NCBI RefSeq assembly: GCF_001403875.1
Contig: NZ_LN884299.1
Coordinates: 3,100,117 to 3,164,116, forward strand
DNA: 64,000 bases
Direction: 5' to 3'
Source: Paenibacillus ihumii
Lineage (GTDB): Bacteria > Bacillota > Bacilli > Paenibacillales > Paenibacillaceae
The notes below the pieces were generated by a model. It had not been told where the DNA came from, made no database searches, and saw only the letters and a program-made list of their open reading frames with translations. Made by a program: the position numbers and the translations under genes. Every line of letters starts with the position of its first letter. Position 1 is the stretch's first letter. Of the stretch, positions 44,469 through 53,562 are shown piece after piece.

Positions 44469-44523
44469 TCGTATAATAAGCTCCTTTTCCACCCGTTCTC
44501 CTGTATTTGATCACCGGAATTTT

Positions 44524-44928
44524 TCATTCCTTCGCTTGCGCTGTCCCTCGATTTGCACCTCCCCCCTCCTGCAGCTCGTTTTGCTTCGCCAGCGCCGCGA
44601 TTTTGCGCTCATGCAGGGCGATGGTCTGGATCAATTCAACATTGCGCTGGGTAAGCGAGGATACCGCCATCGTCAGATGAAGCAGAATGAATAGAATCCC
44701 GACGACACTAAGCAAATATAGCAGCGATGGGGCATATTCGATGTGAATCAGCCCTGCCAGCTCATCCAATATGGACGGAAATAAAGATAGTATCATCATC
44801 ATCACGCTCAGTGTCAGCCAGAGCAGTGCGTATTGCTCCTTCAGCTTTCGATTCCGGATGAGATAAAGAATCGTCGCTGCGAAGCTCAGGCTGATCAAGA
44901 AGCTGAACAGATAAATATCAAGTGTCAT
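44524..44928 (-). CDS. DUF2304 membrane protein
   Basis: 134 residues; three transmembrane segments (about 5-22, 35-52, 66-90) in DUF2304 spacing, with the inter-helix RNRKLKEQYALLWL, then a coiled helical tail. DUF2304 genes typically sit beside DPM-type GT2 genes. Here it overlaps the GT2 gene by 11 bases. It may anchor or assist that glycosyltransferase. Confidence 0.82.
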   Translation of the reverse strand: MTLDIYLFSFLISLSFAATILYLIRNRKLKEQYALLWLTLSVMMMILSLFPSILDELAGLIHIEYAPSLLYLLSVVGILFILLHLTMAVSSLTQRNVELIQTIALHERKIAALAKQNELQEGGGANRGTAQAKE

Positions 44929-45670
44929 GGCTCATTTCCCACGCTTTCTTCTTCCTTGTCTTCATAATGAGAATGGCTAAAATAACCTTGCACATATAAT
45001 AAATCGATTTAAGAGGTGAAATGCTGGACACGCCGCCTTGCCGTTCGTTCATGACTACAGGAATCTCTTTAAAAGTCAGCTGGCAGTTATCGAGCAGCAC
45101 CAGCGCCTCAACCTCCGGATAATCCGTAGGATACTGCTGCGCAAACAAAGCGATCGCCCTCCGGTTGCATAACCGGTAGCCCGAGGTAGGATCGGTAATG
45201 CGTTTTCCGGTCAATTGCGTAACCAGAGCGACAAGCAGATCAATCCCCAGCTTCCTTGCGAACGTGGACTGAAATCCCTCTTTTTCGATAAAACGGGATC
45301 CTACGACCATATCTGCACCGGTCTCCCGCATGCCGCAGAGCAGCTTGCCGAGATCGGAGGGATTATGCTGGCCATCGCCGTCAATCTGAACGGCATAGTC
45401 GTAACCGTTCTCTGCGGCATAGCGATAGCCGGTCTGTACGGCGCCGCCGATACCCAGGTTGCAGCATAGATGGAGCACCATTGCTCCGGCATTCTCTGCA
45501 AGCTGTCCTGTTTCATCCGTTGAACCGTCATTGATCACCAGAATGTCTGCATATGGGGCATGCTTCTGCAGCGATGCGATCACTCGTTCAATGCCCTCCT
45601 CCTCGTTGTAGGCGGGTACGATAGCAAGAATCTTATTATTGTTGAGATGATGCTGGCGTTGGTTGAGCAT
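44918..45670 (-). CDS. Family 2 glycosyltransferase, dolichol-/polyprenyl-phosphate sugar synthase-like
   Basis: 250 residues. GT-A fold: VPAYNEEEGIERVIASLQKH, VINDGSTDETGQLAENAG, VQIDGDGQHNPSDL (DxD), VGSRFIEKEGFQS, and RITDPTSGYRLCNRRAI, typical of DPM1-like enzymes that charge a polyprenyl phosphate with a hexose. The 5' end overlaps the GT39 gene by 35 bases, so the charged lipid is likely used by that protein. Confidence 0.87.
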   Translation of the reverse strand: MLNQRQHHLNNNKILAIVPAYNEEEGIERVIASLQKHAPYADILVINDGSTDETGQLAENAGAMVLHLCCNLGIGGAVQTGYRYAAENGYDYAVQIDGDGQHNPSDLGKLLCGMRETGADMVVGSRFIEKEGFQSTFARKLGIDLLVALVTQLTGKRITDPTSGYRLCNRRAIALFAQQYPTDYPEVEALVLLDNCQLTFKEIPVVMNERQGGVSSISPLKSIYYMCKVILAILIMKTRKKKAWEMSHDT

Positions 45671-46928
45671 CGTTCATACTCCTTTCTGCAGGCAGAGCAG
45701 TATTGCGCTTTACAGGCAGCCATCTGCGGATTAAGGCGGCGCCTATGATGCTGTCCATGATGATTATGAACGGCATGACCGTATAGTTATATCGGTATTC
45801 CGGCACGAAGGCAAGCCTTACGAGCGACATCGTCACAAGAATGACGGCAAGCATTGCAGCGGGCTGCCTCCACCTCCTGGCAATTACAACGAGCGAGATG
45901 ATAGAGAAGAAGACGAGCCCGCGATGCAGCCAATTCAGCCAGCTCCATGGCACAACTGGAATCACCGGATAGAGCGGTTCATGGCCGCTGCCGAAATACA
46001 TTCTGGAATACGTTTGTTTAAGCTTGCCGTACGTGTACCATTTGGTGAATTCCCAGGTATGCTCCGTAAAGCCGACCTTCAAGCGCTCCTTGGCAATTTC
46101 CATTTGCGTCTTTCCTCGGCGGTCTACCAATCCGTCATCATAGTTCTTGTCCGGATAGGTTCCTGCCTGAAAAGGGTTCACTTGGGTCGAGGCAACCACG
46201 ACTTCATTCAGCGTAATCACATTCCGTATCACCCATGGAGACAGTACGGCGGCCGTCCCGATCACGGTGAACAAGAACAGCCTTAATGTCGTGCGTCTAT
46301 CCTTCTTCCAAAAATAATAAAAGATATAGATCGGAAACAGGAGGATCAAAAATTCAGGCCGGGTCAGCACAAGCAGTCCCATGGCGGCCCCGCTCAGCAT
46401 CGCGAGGGTCAGCGTTTTTTTGTCAAATACCATAAGCTGCAGGTAGACAAAAGTCACGAAAAACAGTGTCGCAAGTGTCTCGGTAAGAATGCTGGCGTTG
46501 CTCCACACAAACGGCGGATATACCGCTCCAATGAAGAGGGCCGCGATACCGGCATTCCGTCCGCCCAGTCTTCTGGCTATAGCGTAAATCAGCCACAGCG
46601 TTATGAGACTGATCGCGACCTGAATGTAACGGATCGCCGGAAACGGATCATTGTGCTGATAATCGACCAGCTTGTAGATCGCAGCCATAAACAAGGGGTA
46701 TCCCGGCGTCACCTGCGCATTCGGCTCTGTATCCTTATAGGCATATATCCCTTTCTCCAGCAGCTGCCTCACCATCTCGTCGTAATGAATCGAGTCATGA
46801 GATACCTTGTGATTGACGGAGACGAGAAAGTCGACTCTCAAATAGGCTGCCAAGGCGATAATAAGTACAATGAGTGTCATCGCGAGCCACGACTTAGGCG
46901 AACGATGGCGGGTTGATCTGTTTAGCAT
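45636..46928 (-). CDS. Integral membrane glycosyltransferase of the GT39/ArnT (PMT_2) type
   Basis: 430 residues, about 11 transmembrane helices. First extracellular loop has VNHKVSHDSIHYDEMVRQLL (Asp-containing, as in GT39/ArnT catalytic loops) and TPGYPLFMAAIY. GT-C enzymes of this kind transfer sugar from a polyprenyl-phosphate donor to a protein or lipid outside the membrane. First gene of the operon with the DPM-like enzyme. ATG 46928 has a GGAGC site 7 bases away. Confidence 0.83.
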   Translation of the reverse strand: MLNRSTRHRSPKSWLAMTLIVLIIALAAYLRVDFLVSVNHKVSHDSIHYDEMVRQLLEKGIYAYKDTEPNAQVTPGYPLFMAAIYKLVDYQHNDPFPAIRYIQVAISLITLWLIYAIARRLGGRNAGIAALFIGAVYPPFVWSNASILTETLATLFFVTFVYLQLMVFDKKTLTLAMLSGAAMGLLVLTRPEFLILLFPIYIFYYFWKKDRRTTLRLFLFTVIGTAAVLSPWVIRNVITLNEVVVASTQVNPFQAGTYPDKNYDDGLVDRRGKTQMEIAKERLKVGFTEHTWEFTKWYTYGKLKQTYSRMYFGSGHEPLYPVIPVVPWSWLNWLHRGLVFFSIISLVVIARRWRQPAAMLAVILVTMSLVRLAFVPEYRYNYTVMPFIIIMDSIIGAALIRRWLPVKRNTALPAERSMNDAQPTPASSQQ

Positions 46929-47063
46929 GCGGCATGCTCCTTTCGTTTCGGACGATAAGCTCCTATAACCTTATAATAGACTTCTTAATAAATGGCGTCG
47001 GATTGCTTAACAAATCCTTAATTTAATCGTATTAACCGCTTAGGATTCCGGCCGGATCGGACA

Positions 47064-47093
47064 ATAAAAAACCTTCCACCATTGTGGAAGGTT
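47064..47093 (-). terminator. Terminator of the two-component operon
   Basis: AACCTTCCAC / GTGGAAGGTT stem, small loop, followed by TTTTTT on the minus strand; 15 bases after the kinase stop. Confidence 0.88.
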
Positions 47094-47107
47094 GCGGATT
47101 AGAGCTA

Positions 47108-48331
47108 TTACGTAATAGGAAGAATAGTTTCAAAGCAGGTCTGCCGTTTGTTGCTGCTTACGGATATGCTCCCGCCATGAACCTCGATAATGCTTTTGGT
47201 AATCGCAAGCCCAAGTCCTGTGCCTCCGCCGGTCTGCTTCGACCTGGATTTGTCCGCGCGGTAGAATCGGTCGAAAATAAACGGCAGATCCCGCTCGGGA
47301 ATGGGGTCGCCATAATTCACGACCTGAATCACGACCTGGCTGTCCTGTTCTTGAATGTAAATATCGATTCGCTTGCCGGCGCTGCCGTATCGAATCGCAT
47401 TGGAAATTAAGTTCTCATAAGCCCGGACGAGATGATCTCCGTCGGCTCTGATGATGACAGGGTGATCAGGTGCGTGGACACGGCAGGATACGCCCGCGCT
47501 CTCCAGGTTAGGCACAAATTCCTCGGCAAGCTGCTGAAAAAAATCATTCATATCGAGCCGCTTAATGTCCAGTGGCATACCGTTATTAATACGCGTATAT
47601 TCGAACAGATCGTCGATAAGCTTTTTTAACGTTACGGACTTTTCATAGGCAATGCCGATATAATAGCGAAGCTCGACCTCATCGAAATAACGGTCTTTTT
47701 CAATCAGCTCCAGAAAGCCTAATATCGAAGTCAGCGGAGTTCTGAGGTCGTGCGACACCCCGGTGATCAGGTCATTCTTCGTTTTCTCCGCGTTGCGCTC
47801 CTCCTGAATGGAATGGTGCAGCTGCTCGCTCATTTGGTTAATACTCTTCGCAATTTCACCCAAATCATGATCCGGCTTGACCGGGATATCATATTGAAAA
47901 TGCCCTTTGGCAATTTCCTGGAGCCCATAGTTGATTTCCCGCAAATAATCGTTCAGCTCTTCCGCGACGCGATTGGCCTGGGAAGCGATCAAGCCAAGCT
48001 CGTTTGGAGTTTTCACCTCTACGGGTTCATGGAATTTGCCGTTGGCCATGTCCTCCAGCGTGTCTGCAATTTCCTTCGTGTAACGAACCGTCGGGCGGCT
48101 TAAAACGACATAGAAAAATAAATATAGAATAATTCCCGATACGGTCATGGTAGGCCTCGAGCCAATGTTGTGAATCACCCATATGAGCACAGCATTAATC
48201 GAATTAAATTGCATAATGTAATTGGCAAGCAAATTACCGAGCAGCAGGAAGAGTGCGGTCAGCAGGATGCTTAAGATCTGAATCAGCAGGAATCTCCATC
48301 TGATTGAATTGAACAGTCTGATGCGAGTCAT
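47108..48331 (-). CDS. Sensor histidine kinase (OmpR-partner, VanS-like)
   Basis: 407 residues. Two transmembrane helices (about 12-38 and 55-78) enclosing a very short extracellular loop, a HAMP-like linker, HisKA with GVSHDLRTPLTSILGFLEL (His near 194), and HATPase boxes NAIRYGSAGKRIDIYI, RDLPFIFDRFYRADKSR, GGTGLGLAITKSI. Short sensor loops of this kind are usual in intramembrane-sensing kinases responding to cell-envelope stress. Starts one base after the response-regulator stop. Confidence 0.88.
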   Translation of the reverse strand: MTRIRLFNSIRWRFLLIQILSILLTALFLLLGNLLANYIMQFNSINAVLIWVIHNIGSRPTMTVSGIILYLFFYVVLSRPTVRYTKEIADTLEDMANGKFHEPVEVKTPNELGLIASQANRVAEELNDYLREINYGLQEIAKGHFQYDIPVKPDHDLGEIAKSINQMSEQLHHSIQEERNAEKTKNDLITGVSHDLRTPLTSILGFLELIEKDRYFDEVELRYYIGIAYEKSVTLKKLIDDLFEYTRINNGMPLDIKRLDMNDFFQQLAEEFVPNLESAGVSCRVHAPDHPVIIRADGDHLVRAYENLISNAIRYGSAGKRIDIYIQEQDSQVVIQVVNYGDPIPERDLPFIFDRFYRADKSRSKQTGGGTGLGLAITKSIIEVHGGSISVSSNKRQTCFETILPIT

Positions 48332-48332
48332 G

Positions 48333-49043
48333 TTACAGCTCCTTTGATGATTTCATTTTATACCCGATGCCCCACACAGTCTTTATAAATCGTGGATTTT
48401 GCTTATCCTTTTCAATCTTTTCACGGATCTTCCGAATATGAACCATGATCGTGTTTTTAGAGTCCATAAACGGTTCATTCCAGACCTCCTGATAGATCTT
48501 GTCCATGCTGAGCACGATCCCCTGATTCACGGCAAGCATTTCCAATATAGCAAATTCGCGGGGCGTCAGCTTAACCTCCTGATCATCTACAGTTACGGTA
48601 TGAGTCGCGGTATTGATCACCAGCTCATCGATGACGATCTCATGGTCGTTTCTGTTCGACTCTTGGCGGTTCAAATGCTTATATCTCCGAAGCTGAGATT
48701 TGACGCGGGCGAGCAAGACCAGCGGATTGAAGGGCTTAGTTACATAATCGTCGGCTCCGATGCTGAGCCCTGCAATTTTATCGATATCCTGACTTTTGGC
48801 AGACAGCATAATGATCGGTGTATTTCTCTGCTCTCTGATCTTCATACAGGCCTGTATGCCGTCCATCTCAGGCATCATAATATCTAGAATAATGAGATCG
48901 ATATCATGGGCTTGCAGCACTTGAAGAGCCTCTATACCGTTGGAAGCTTTGTAGAGGATATACCCCTCATTCTTCAGATAGATCTCTATCAGTTCAATAA
49001 TTTCCTTCTCATCGTCTACGAGTAGAATCGACTCTCTGGACAT
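48333..49043 (-). CDS. OmpR-family response regulator (VanR-like)
   Basis: 236 residues: receiver domain (about 3-118) with acidic pocket DDEKE, phosphoacceptor LIILDIMMPEMDG (Asp near 54), Lys in VTKPFNPLVLL; winged-helix DNA-binding domain from about 140 (TVDDQEVKLTPREFAILEML, NTIMVHIRKIREKIEKD). Cotranscribed with the kinase. Target genes are unknown; no ABC exporter or vanX-type gene is beside it. Confidence 0.9.
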   Translation of the reverse strand: MSRESILLVDDEKEIIELIEIYLKNEGYILYKASNGIEALQVLQAHDIDLIILDIMMPEMDGIQACMKIREQRNTPIIMLSAKSQDIDKIAGLSIGADDYVTKPFNPLVLLARVKSQLRRYKHLNRQESNRNDHEIVIDELVINTATHTVTVDDQEVKLTPREFAILEMLAVNQGIVLSMDKIYQEVWNEPFMDSKNTIMVHIRKIREKIEKDKQNPRFIKTVWGIGYKMKSSKEL

Positions 49044-49242
49044 GATTGCACCTCTGCTTTATTCTCTTTGGTTTCTACAACAATGTTGTAAATATACCAT
49101 ATCGCCAGGATGTCTTGCTGAGCCAATTTAGCGGTTAGTATCCTTATTCTAGTCGTTACATCTTAAAATTGACGAGCGCAAATGCTTAATTTTTTCTTAA
49201 TTTTATCTGGAAAAAATACAAAAACGACAGCTTGTTAAAGCA

Positions 49243-49276
49243 AAGATAGGCCAAGCGCTACTCGCTGGCCTATCTT
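49243..49276 (-). terminator. Terminator of the nucleotidyltransferase gene
   Basis: 11-bp stem AAGATAGGCCA / TGGCCTATCTT with further pairing in the loop, then TTTGCTTT on the minus strand; 17 bases after the stop. Confidence 0.75.
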
Positions 49277-49293
49277 AGTATAGTTTAACTAGG

Positions 49294-50109
49294 TTAGTTT
49301 CCGAATACTTCGTTTAAATACGAATGTAATTTGCATGTAAAATCCAAATCCATATCGCATTGAAAATCATCAGAAAGTACACGTATTAAATCTTCGATTA
49401 CACATAGTGCAGTTGAATAAGCTTTGTACAGTTCTGCCGCATCTAAACTTGATGTTATTGCAGCGTACTCGCCATAGGCCTTTTCCGGCAGATCCCTTTC
49501 CAGGTTCTTTGTCGCGTTCAGCCAGCGATCTACATTTCTTTCTCGAACTCTGATCAGTTGTAATACGTATTTCTGGACACTGGAAAGGCACTCTAATGAA
49601 CGGGCATGCTCTCCTCTTTTCAAAACGTTCACGCCCATTAGCCATGCATTTACAAAGTTATTAAAGGCAAAATTGACATTATCATCAGTCATTCTCTCCG
49701 GTCCATCGCCAGCCAGATGCTCCAAACAGGCCTTTAACTTGCCGGTTCTATCATAGATATACATGGACTCCGTATCAGGAAAAACTCCTGTATCTTTGAA
49801 TGACTTTATAATTTCGATATCAGACTCTGGAAGGAAGTGAAATTCACCTCTGATTAAATTGGCGAACACGACTACCTCAGTTCCATATTCGTTGAAGAAG
49901 AGCAGATCGTATGGCCCAATATCCTTGATCCACTCCGAAGATTTAAAATCATGAATCTCATCATCTTTAAGAAATATATAAAACTCAACATCCGAGTATT
50001 GGTCTCCCTCACCTTTCGTAAAAGAACCATACATCATGCATGCCGAAATACAAGGATCAATTTCACATTTCTCTTTAACCAAATGAATTAACTTTTCTTG
50101 AAATAACAT
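49294..50109 (-). CDS. Lnu(B)-like lincosamide nucleotidyltransferase
   Basis: 271 residues. Nucleotidyltransferase motif MYGSFTKGEGDQYSDVEFYI (Gly-Ser and the Asp/Glu pair), followed by NEYGTEVVVFANLIRGEFHF and a helical C-terminal half (NAWLMGVNVLKRGEHARSLE, VQKYVLQLIRVRERN). The pattern and the size agree with Lnu(B)-type enzymes, which adenylylate lincosamides; I rate the family good and the drug specificity unproven. The gene appears more AT-rich than its neighbours, which suggests transfer. Preceded by a leader peptide and a hairpin that masks its ribosome site. Confidence 0.75.
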   Translation of the reverse strand: MLFQEKLIHLVKEKCEIDPCISACMMYGSFTKGEGDQYSDVEFYIFLKDDEIHDFKSSEWIKDIGPYDLLFFNEYGTEVVVFANLIRGEFHFLPESDIEIIKSFKDTGVFPDTESMYIYDRTGKLKACLEHLAGDGPERMTDDNVNFAFNNFVNAWLMGVNVLKRGEHARSLECLSSVQKYVLQLIRVRERNVDRWLNATKNLERDLPEKAYGEYAAITSSLDAAELYKAYSTALCVIEDLIRVLSDDFQCDMDLDFTCKLHSYLNEVFGN

Positions 50110-50114
50110 TTACA

Positions 50115-50153
50115 CAAACAACCTCCTTAATTTTCAATTTAAAGAGATGTTTG
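50115..50153 (-). promoter_or_regulatory. Ribosome-site-masking hairpin (translational attenuator)
   Basis: In the mRNA, the arm CAAACAUCUCUUUAA (50153-50139) can pair with UUAAGGAGGUUGUUUG (50130-50115): 13 Watson-Crick pairs, two G-U pairs, one bulged U, loop AUUGAAAA. The whole GGAGG of the lnu-like gene lies in the stem. The 5' arm is exactly the last four codons and stop of the leader peptide, so a ribosome held there would free the site. Pairing checked by hand; folding energy not computed. Confidence 0.75.
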
Positions 50154-50186
50154 CATATCTACAACTGGACAACATGAGCAACACAT
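50139..50186 (-). CDS. 15-codon Cys-rich leader peptide
   Basis: ATG 50186, GGAG eight bases upstream, product MCCSCCPVVDMQTSL, TAA 50139. It ends 29 bases before the nucleotidyltransferase ATG and its final codons form the 5' arm of the ribosome-site hairpin, as in translational attenuators of erm and cat genes. A -10-like TATGAT lies about 40 bases upstream. Four Cys in the first six codons is unusual. Not found in known leaders that I recall. Confidence 0.7.
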   Translation of the reverse strand: MCCSCCPVVDMQTSL

Positions 50187-50342
50187 ATACAGCGCTCCTT
50201 TCATCTGTATCGATGTTTACACTATCATATTTAATGCTGTTCAATCAACACGTGTTTGAATTTACCCGGAATACTTGACTTATTGGGCGTTCTCAAACTC
50301 AAATGCGCGTCAACATCATTTTGGCGTTTCATGGGATCGCGC

Positions 50343-50377
50343 GGAACAGCCTCCTGCTTAAAACAAGGGGCTGTTCC
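50343..50377 (-). other. Stem-loop after the ABC operon
   Basis: GGAACAGCC and GGCTGTTCC arms with a 17-base loop, 25 bases past the stop of the permease gene. No T-run follows, so it may be a processing or weak termination signal for the ABC transporter transcript. Confidence 0.45.
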
Positions 50378-50401
50378 TTCCATATTCTCATTGTTTCACA
50401 C

Positions 50402-51220
50402 CTATCCTTTAATCGCCCCGTCGGCCATTCCTTTGATGAAATACTTTTGCAGAAACAAATATACGACGGTCATCGGAAGCATGCCGATGAAGCAGCCCGC
50501 CGCAACCCAATTCACTTGATTCTGAAACTGGGAGATGAACTGTGAGAGCGCAACGGGAATCGTCTGCACGGTCGGCTTCTGCAAGAAAAAGATCGAGAAC
50601 TGGTAGTCGTTCCACACCTGGAGCCCGATCAAAATGATAACCGTCGATGTAATAGGCTTCAGCAGCGGCATAATGATGCGGAAGAAGATGCCGATTCTGC
50701 TGCTCCCGTCAATCAGTCCCGCATCATCCAGCTCTCTGGGAACCGTGTTGATAAAGCCGGTGAACAAGAAGATCGTCATTGGCAGGGAGAATGTGACCTG
50801 TGTCATGATCACAGCCCAATATGTATTGATCCCGCCTAGATCAACGATAAATTTATACAATGGCACCAGAATCGTGAGCGCCGGCACAATCAGACAGGAT
50901 ATGCTCAGCATGTACACGAATTGGTTCCATTTGGTCTGAAATCGGGCCAGCGGATAAGAAGCCAGAGCTCCGATCAGGACGACCAGCAGCACCGCAAAAA
51001 ATGTAATGATCAAATTGTTACCCAGCGCCCGTGACAGATGGGCTTGCTCCCAAGCATTCGCAAAGTTATCCCATGTCGCCTGAATCGGAAACCTCCATTT
51101 GGAGGTCGTCTCCTCGGATGATTTAAACGCCATATTAAACAATATATAGAACGGGATTAAATGAAACACTCCGATTAGGATAAGACAGACGTATTTGCTG
51201 ACCCTTGATATGTTCTTCAT
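50402..51220 (-). CDS. Carbohydrate ABC transporter permease (MalG-like)
   Basis: 272 residues, six helices, EAA loop RELDDAGLIDGSSRIGIFFR, C-terminal QKYFIKGMADGAIKG typical of MalG-type permeases. One base overlap with the partner permease. Belongs to the 53.5-50.4 kb operon beside the S-layer glycosidase; probably imports its product. No ATPase gene in the operon. Confidence 0.88.
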   Translation of the reverse strand: MKNISRVSKYVCLILIGVFHLIPFYILFNMAFKSSEETTSKWRFPIQATWDNFANAWEQAHLSRALGNNLIITFFAVLLVVLIGALASYPLARFQTKWNQFVYMLSISCLIVPALTILVPLYKFIVDLGGINTYWAVIMTQVTFSLPMTIFLFTGFINTVPRELDDAGLIDGSSRIGIFFRIIMPLLKPITSTVIILIGLQVWNDYQFSIFFLQKPTVQTIPVALSQFISQFQNQVNWVAAGCFIGMLPMTVVYLFLQKYFIKGMADGAIKG

Positions 51221-52098
51221 TACAAACGCACCTCTCTCCGTCTAAGCGCGATTAACGCCGTGATGCTGATGACGGCGATCATCAGAAACATCACGTTGCC
51301 TAATGCTGCCGCGTAGCCCGCGTCCTGTCTGGCGAAATACAGATTGTACATCATCGTCGAGAGAGAAGATGACGCGTATCCAGGGCCGCCGTTGGTCATG
51401 GCGATAATTACATCAAATAATTTCAACCCCCCGATAATATTCACGATTACATTGATGGTAATGGACGGCATCAGCAGCGGCAGCGTCACCCGCTTGAATT
51501 TGATCCATCCCCCGGCCCCGTCGATGTCCGCAGCTTCATAAAAATCCTTCGGAATCGACTGTAAGCCGGCTAAATAAATAATCATCGCAATGCCCATATA
51601 TTGGTAAGTGTTTACAAATGTAATAATCCACACGGCAACCTTGCCGCTGGCAAGCCAATCCACCGCTTCCTTGCCGAACAAGCCAAGCACATCGTTGATC
51701 GTCCCTCCATCGTATTGAAAGAAGAAGTACCATATATAACCCATAATCAGCGGGCTGATGATAACCGGCAAATAAACGATGGTTCGTACGATGCCTTTTC
51801 CTTTCAGGTTTCGGTCGAGAAAAATTGCATACAGAAGCCCGAAAAAATTTTGCAATATCGTACTGCCGAAGCCATAAATAAACGTATTTTTTATCGTAAT
51901 CAGAACATTTTTATCCTGAAGCAACGCCTTGTATTTATCCAAGCCCACCCATTGGAAATCCGGCGAATATCCGTTCCAATTTGTAAAGGACACCCGTACT
52001 CCCTGAATAAATGGATAGAAAATAAACAAGCCGAACATGATTAACGCCGGTAAGTACATAAGATTGATCCAAGCCGACGTGCGTATATGTTTCCTCAT
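51220..52098 (-). CDS. Carbohydrate ABC transporter permease (MalF/UgpA-like)
   Basis: 292 residues, six helices, with IMFGLFIFYPFIQGVRVSFT at the first helix and EAA loop FYEAADIDGAGGWIKFKRVT. Partner of the overlapping MalG-like gene. Separated from the binding-protein gene by an imperfect hairpin with a T-run (52136-52189). Confidence 0.88.
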   Translation of the reverse strand: MRKHIRTSAWINLMYLPALIMFGLFIFYPFIQGVRVSFTNWNGYSPDFQWVGLDKYKALLQDKNVLITIKNTFIYGFGSTILQNFFGLLYAIFLDRNLKGKGIVRTIVYLPVIISPLIMGYIWYFFFQYDGGTINDVLGLFGKEAVDWLASGKVAVWIITFVNTYQYMGIAMIIYLAGLQSIPKDFYEAADIDGAGGWIKFKRVTLPLLMPSITINVIVNIIGGLKLFDVIIAMTNGGPGYASSSLSTMMYNLYFARQDAGYAAALGNVMFLMIAVISITALIALRRREVRL

Positions 52099-52135
52099 CT
52101 GCTCTCATCCCCGTTTATATTTTCCCTTTCTATCG

Positions 52136-52189
52136 ATCGAAAAATCAGAGGGTCCGGAACCCCAAAATCGCCTGCTTGGGACCAGACCC
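52136..52189 (-). terminator. Attenuating stem-loop between binding-protein and permease genes
   Basis: Arms GGGTC at 52189-52185 and GACCC at 52154-52150, extended with CC/GG and CCC/GGG pairs through internal mismatches, followed on the minus strand by ATTTTT. It would lower permease transcription relative to the binding protein. Confidence 0.45.
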
Positions 52190-52235
52190 GTGATACCGTT
52201 AGCATTGAAAGCCACGGATTCGTTACATCAAGAGC

Positions 52236-53540
52236 TTAATTTGCAACTGTTAAGCGTTCAAATTCCTTTTTCATATTTTCCGAGTATTCTCGGGCCGTAA
52301 TTCCGCCCGACAATAAATCCTGGCCGTTTTTACACATGACATCCCACATCCCGTTCGGCAAGTAAACCCGGTCGAAATATGGCAGCACGCGCGTATCCTT
52401 GTATTTCTCGTAATATTCCGTTAGTTGCCCCGCGTCGATATCCACTCCGTTAAGTCCCGGAGGCAGTTGATTGGATTTCGCCACCAGCGTGATATTTTCC
52501 GGCTTAGCAAAGTAGGCTACATATTTTTTAGCAGCTTCTATATTTTTGGACTTGTTCCACACGCCCCAGGTTGTTTTCTCCCCGCCGGCGAAGGTAGGTG
52601 TATCTCCGGGCACAATGGACGGGATCGGCATTAATCCGCCTTTCAATTCCGGGTTGATCTTCTGGGCCTCCTCAATGAAATACGGGCCAATGACAGTGAA
52701 AGCGGCCTTCCCTTCGGCAAAAGCCTTTGCGGAATCACTGTATTTCGACGTTAGGACATCTTTGTTCAAATAGCCTTTATCCTGCAAATCTTTCAGCATT
52801 TGCGGAAGGACATCGAATTTGTTCCAATCGAAGGTGCCGTTCAGCAGCGCTTCCCCTTCATTGTTTTCCGCGCTGACCAGCAGCGGCGTCGCGAAGAAGT
52901 CGAAGAACTGGCCAAGCGGCCAAGCATCCGCTCCCCCGATGTGAATAGGAATCACTTTGCCTCCGCTCTTGGTTTTTATAATTTCGCAAGCGGCAAGCAG
53001 TTCCTCATAAGTACTTGGCACTTCAATACCATATTCATTTAGAATATCCACATTGTAAGTTGGTCCCGACTTGTCCTGATCCATAGGAAGAACGTAGACT
53101 TTTCCGGACTCATCGGCTACGGAAGGCCTAATCGCTTCGTTGATTTGTGCGGCCCAGGCTTCTCCTGACAAGTCCTCCAGAAACTCGCCGTAGCGCTGTT
53201 TAGCCCAGCCATGGGTGGCGAACACGTCAGGCATATCGCTCGAAGCCATTTTGACCTTCATCATATTTTCATATTCCTTTCCCGGAGCACTAAAGTCCAC
53301 TTTAATATCCGGGTTTTCTTCCATGAATCTCTCCGTGATTTCCTGCAGCACTTTCGCCTGCTCCCCTACCACGTTCGTAGACACATTCAGCCGGATTTGC
53401 TTCCCGGAGCCGGCGTTTCCGGAGTCTCCCTCCACTCCATTACCCGATTTTCCATTCCCTCCGTTCGAGCCACAGGCACTAAGTGCCAATACGCAGGCCA
53501 GAACAGTAAACAGCAGTACGGATCTCTTGCGCTGTTTCAT
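52236..53540 (-). CDS. Extracellular sugar-binding lipoprotein
   Basis: 434 residues; lipobox LSAC, Gly/Asn/Ser-rich linker (residues 25-45), then a family-1 solute-binding domain (INEAIRPSVADESGKVYVLP, ADAWPLGQFFDFFATPLL, KAAFTVIGPYFIEEAQ, GGEKTTWGVWNKSKN). ATG 53540 has GGGAGG. First gene of the ABC operon, directly downstream of the S-layer glycosidase; ligand likely an oligosaccharide released by it, by context. Confidence 0.88.
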   Translation of the reverse strand: MKQRKRSVLLFTVLACVLALSACGSNGGNGKSGNGVEGDSGNAGSGKQIRLNVSTNVVGEQAKVLQEITERFMEENPDIKVDFSAPGKEYENMMKVKMASSDMPDVFATHGWAKQRYGEFLEDLSGEAWAAQINEAIRPSVADESGKVYVLPMDQDKSGPTYNVDILNEYGIEVPSTYEELLAACEIIKTKSGGKVIPIHIGGADAWPLGQFFDFFATPLLVSAENNEGEALLNGTFDWNKFDVLPQMLKDLQDKGYLNKDVLTSKYSDSAKAFAEGKAAFTVIGPYFIEEAQKINPELKGGLMPIPSIVPGDTPTFAGGEKTTWGVWNKSKNIEAAKKYVAYFAKPENITLVAKSNQLPPGLNGVDIDAGQLTEYYEKYKDTRVLPYFDRVYLPNGMWDVMCKNGQDLLSGGITAREYSENMKKEFERLTVAN

Positions 53541-53562
53541 TGCAGCTTCCTCCCTTGATGGT

